A stretch of DNA of 64,000 nt from XN24 sp047921455 (GTDB taxonomy: Bacteria; Pseudomonadota; Gammaproteobacteria; Steroidobacterales; XN24). Both the position numbers and the translations under genes were made by a program. The notes beneath the pieces were generated by a model. It did no database searches, was not told the DNA's origin, and worked only from the letters and a program-made list of their open reading frames with translations. Positions 63,901-64,000 of the stretch are shown piece after piece. Each line of letters begins with the position of its first letter. Positions within the stretch are counted from its first letter, which is position 1. The DNA lies in contig JBLRWC010000012.1 of assembly GCA_047921455.1 (NCBI GenBank), positions 1 to 64,000 of the forward strand, given 5' to 3'.

Positions 63901-64000
63901 CACGGCTATCCTTTGATGTCCGGGTGCCGCCATATTTACGCTCGCCGCGAGCCGCTGAACTATAAGCCGGCGGCCGCGTTCAGTTGCGCGAAAATGACCT

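Overview
The window is a 64 kb, GC-rich, gene-dense stretch of what looks like a gammaproteobacterial chromosome. The grounds are a homodimeric-type pyruvate dehydrogenase cluster (aceE-aceF-lpdA with a lipoyl domain on LpdA), a FadE-type acyl-CoA dehydrogenase, SodB, monothiol glutaredoxin, and a fused ilv-leu operon resembling those of Xanthomonadales-like lineages. A haem cd1 nitrite reductase (NirS), NnrS, NnrU and an OprC/NosA-type copper receptor point to a facultative denitrifier. I cannot name the genus. No rRNA, tRNA, CRISPR array, insertion sequence or prophage was seen.

Positions 1-11622 (plus strand) form one tightly packed operon that enters from the left edge. It encodes a haem-copper oxidase subunit I lacking the usual active-site Tyr, haem O synthase, an SCO protein, a cytochrome b6 / double [4Fe-4S] / MvhD-like fusion, a small exported protein, a second divergent haem-copper subunit I, a small membrane protein, a ferritin-like protein, NnrS, a truncated DGC-type ORF with a small unknown protein, a 2-oxoacid:ferredoxin oxidoreductase (alpha and beta) and a miniature ferritin-like ORF. 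I read it as a possible ferredoxin-linked terminal reductase system, perhaps for nitric oxide. It is the strongest candidate here for an undescribed system.

Positions 11800-19000 hold copper acquisition (DUF2946-like protein and copper TonB receptor behind an FNR-like box) convergent with a TonB receptor-nirS pair. The NirS has a lipobox and two cytochrome c domains. Positions 19200-39900 are mainly housekeeping: an SDR enzyme, lpdA-aceF-aceE, a divergent pepA-like/pyrC/rnt operon, grxD, a BON lipoprotein, sodB, nadC, fadE, nnrU, a GAF-PAS-PAS-GGDEF-EAL protein, a host-attachment-family protein and an exported FKBP isomerase.

Positions 39900-55650 are amino-acid biosynthesis. They carry proB-proA, metB behind a clear SAM-I (S-box) riboswitch, and a nine-gene operon ilvC-ilvB-ilvN-ilvA-leuA-ilvE-leuC-leuD-leuB. 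That operon has a promoter, a leader peptide rich in Ile/Leu/Val and an intrinsic terminator, which together form an attenuator. ilvD diverges from it.

Positions 56300-63900 encode a translationally coupled four-gene set: glycoside-hydrolase-like lipoprotein, TPR plus YaiO-like outer-membrane barrel, membrane HEAT-repeat protein and processive family 2 glycosyltransferase. A convergent outer-membrane barrel gene follows. The set looks like a synthase-dependent exopolysaccharide system of unknown product.
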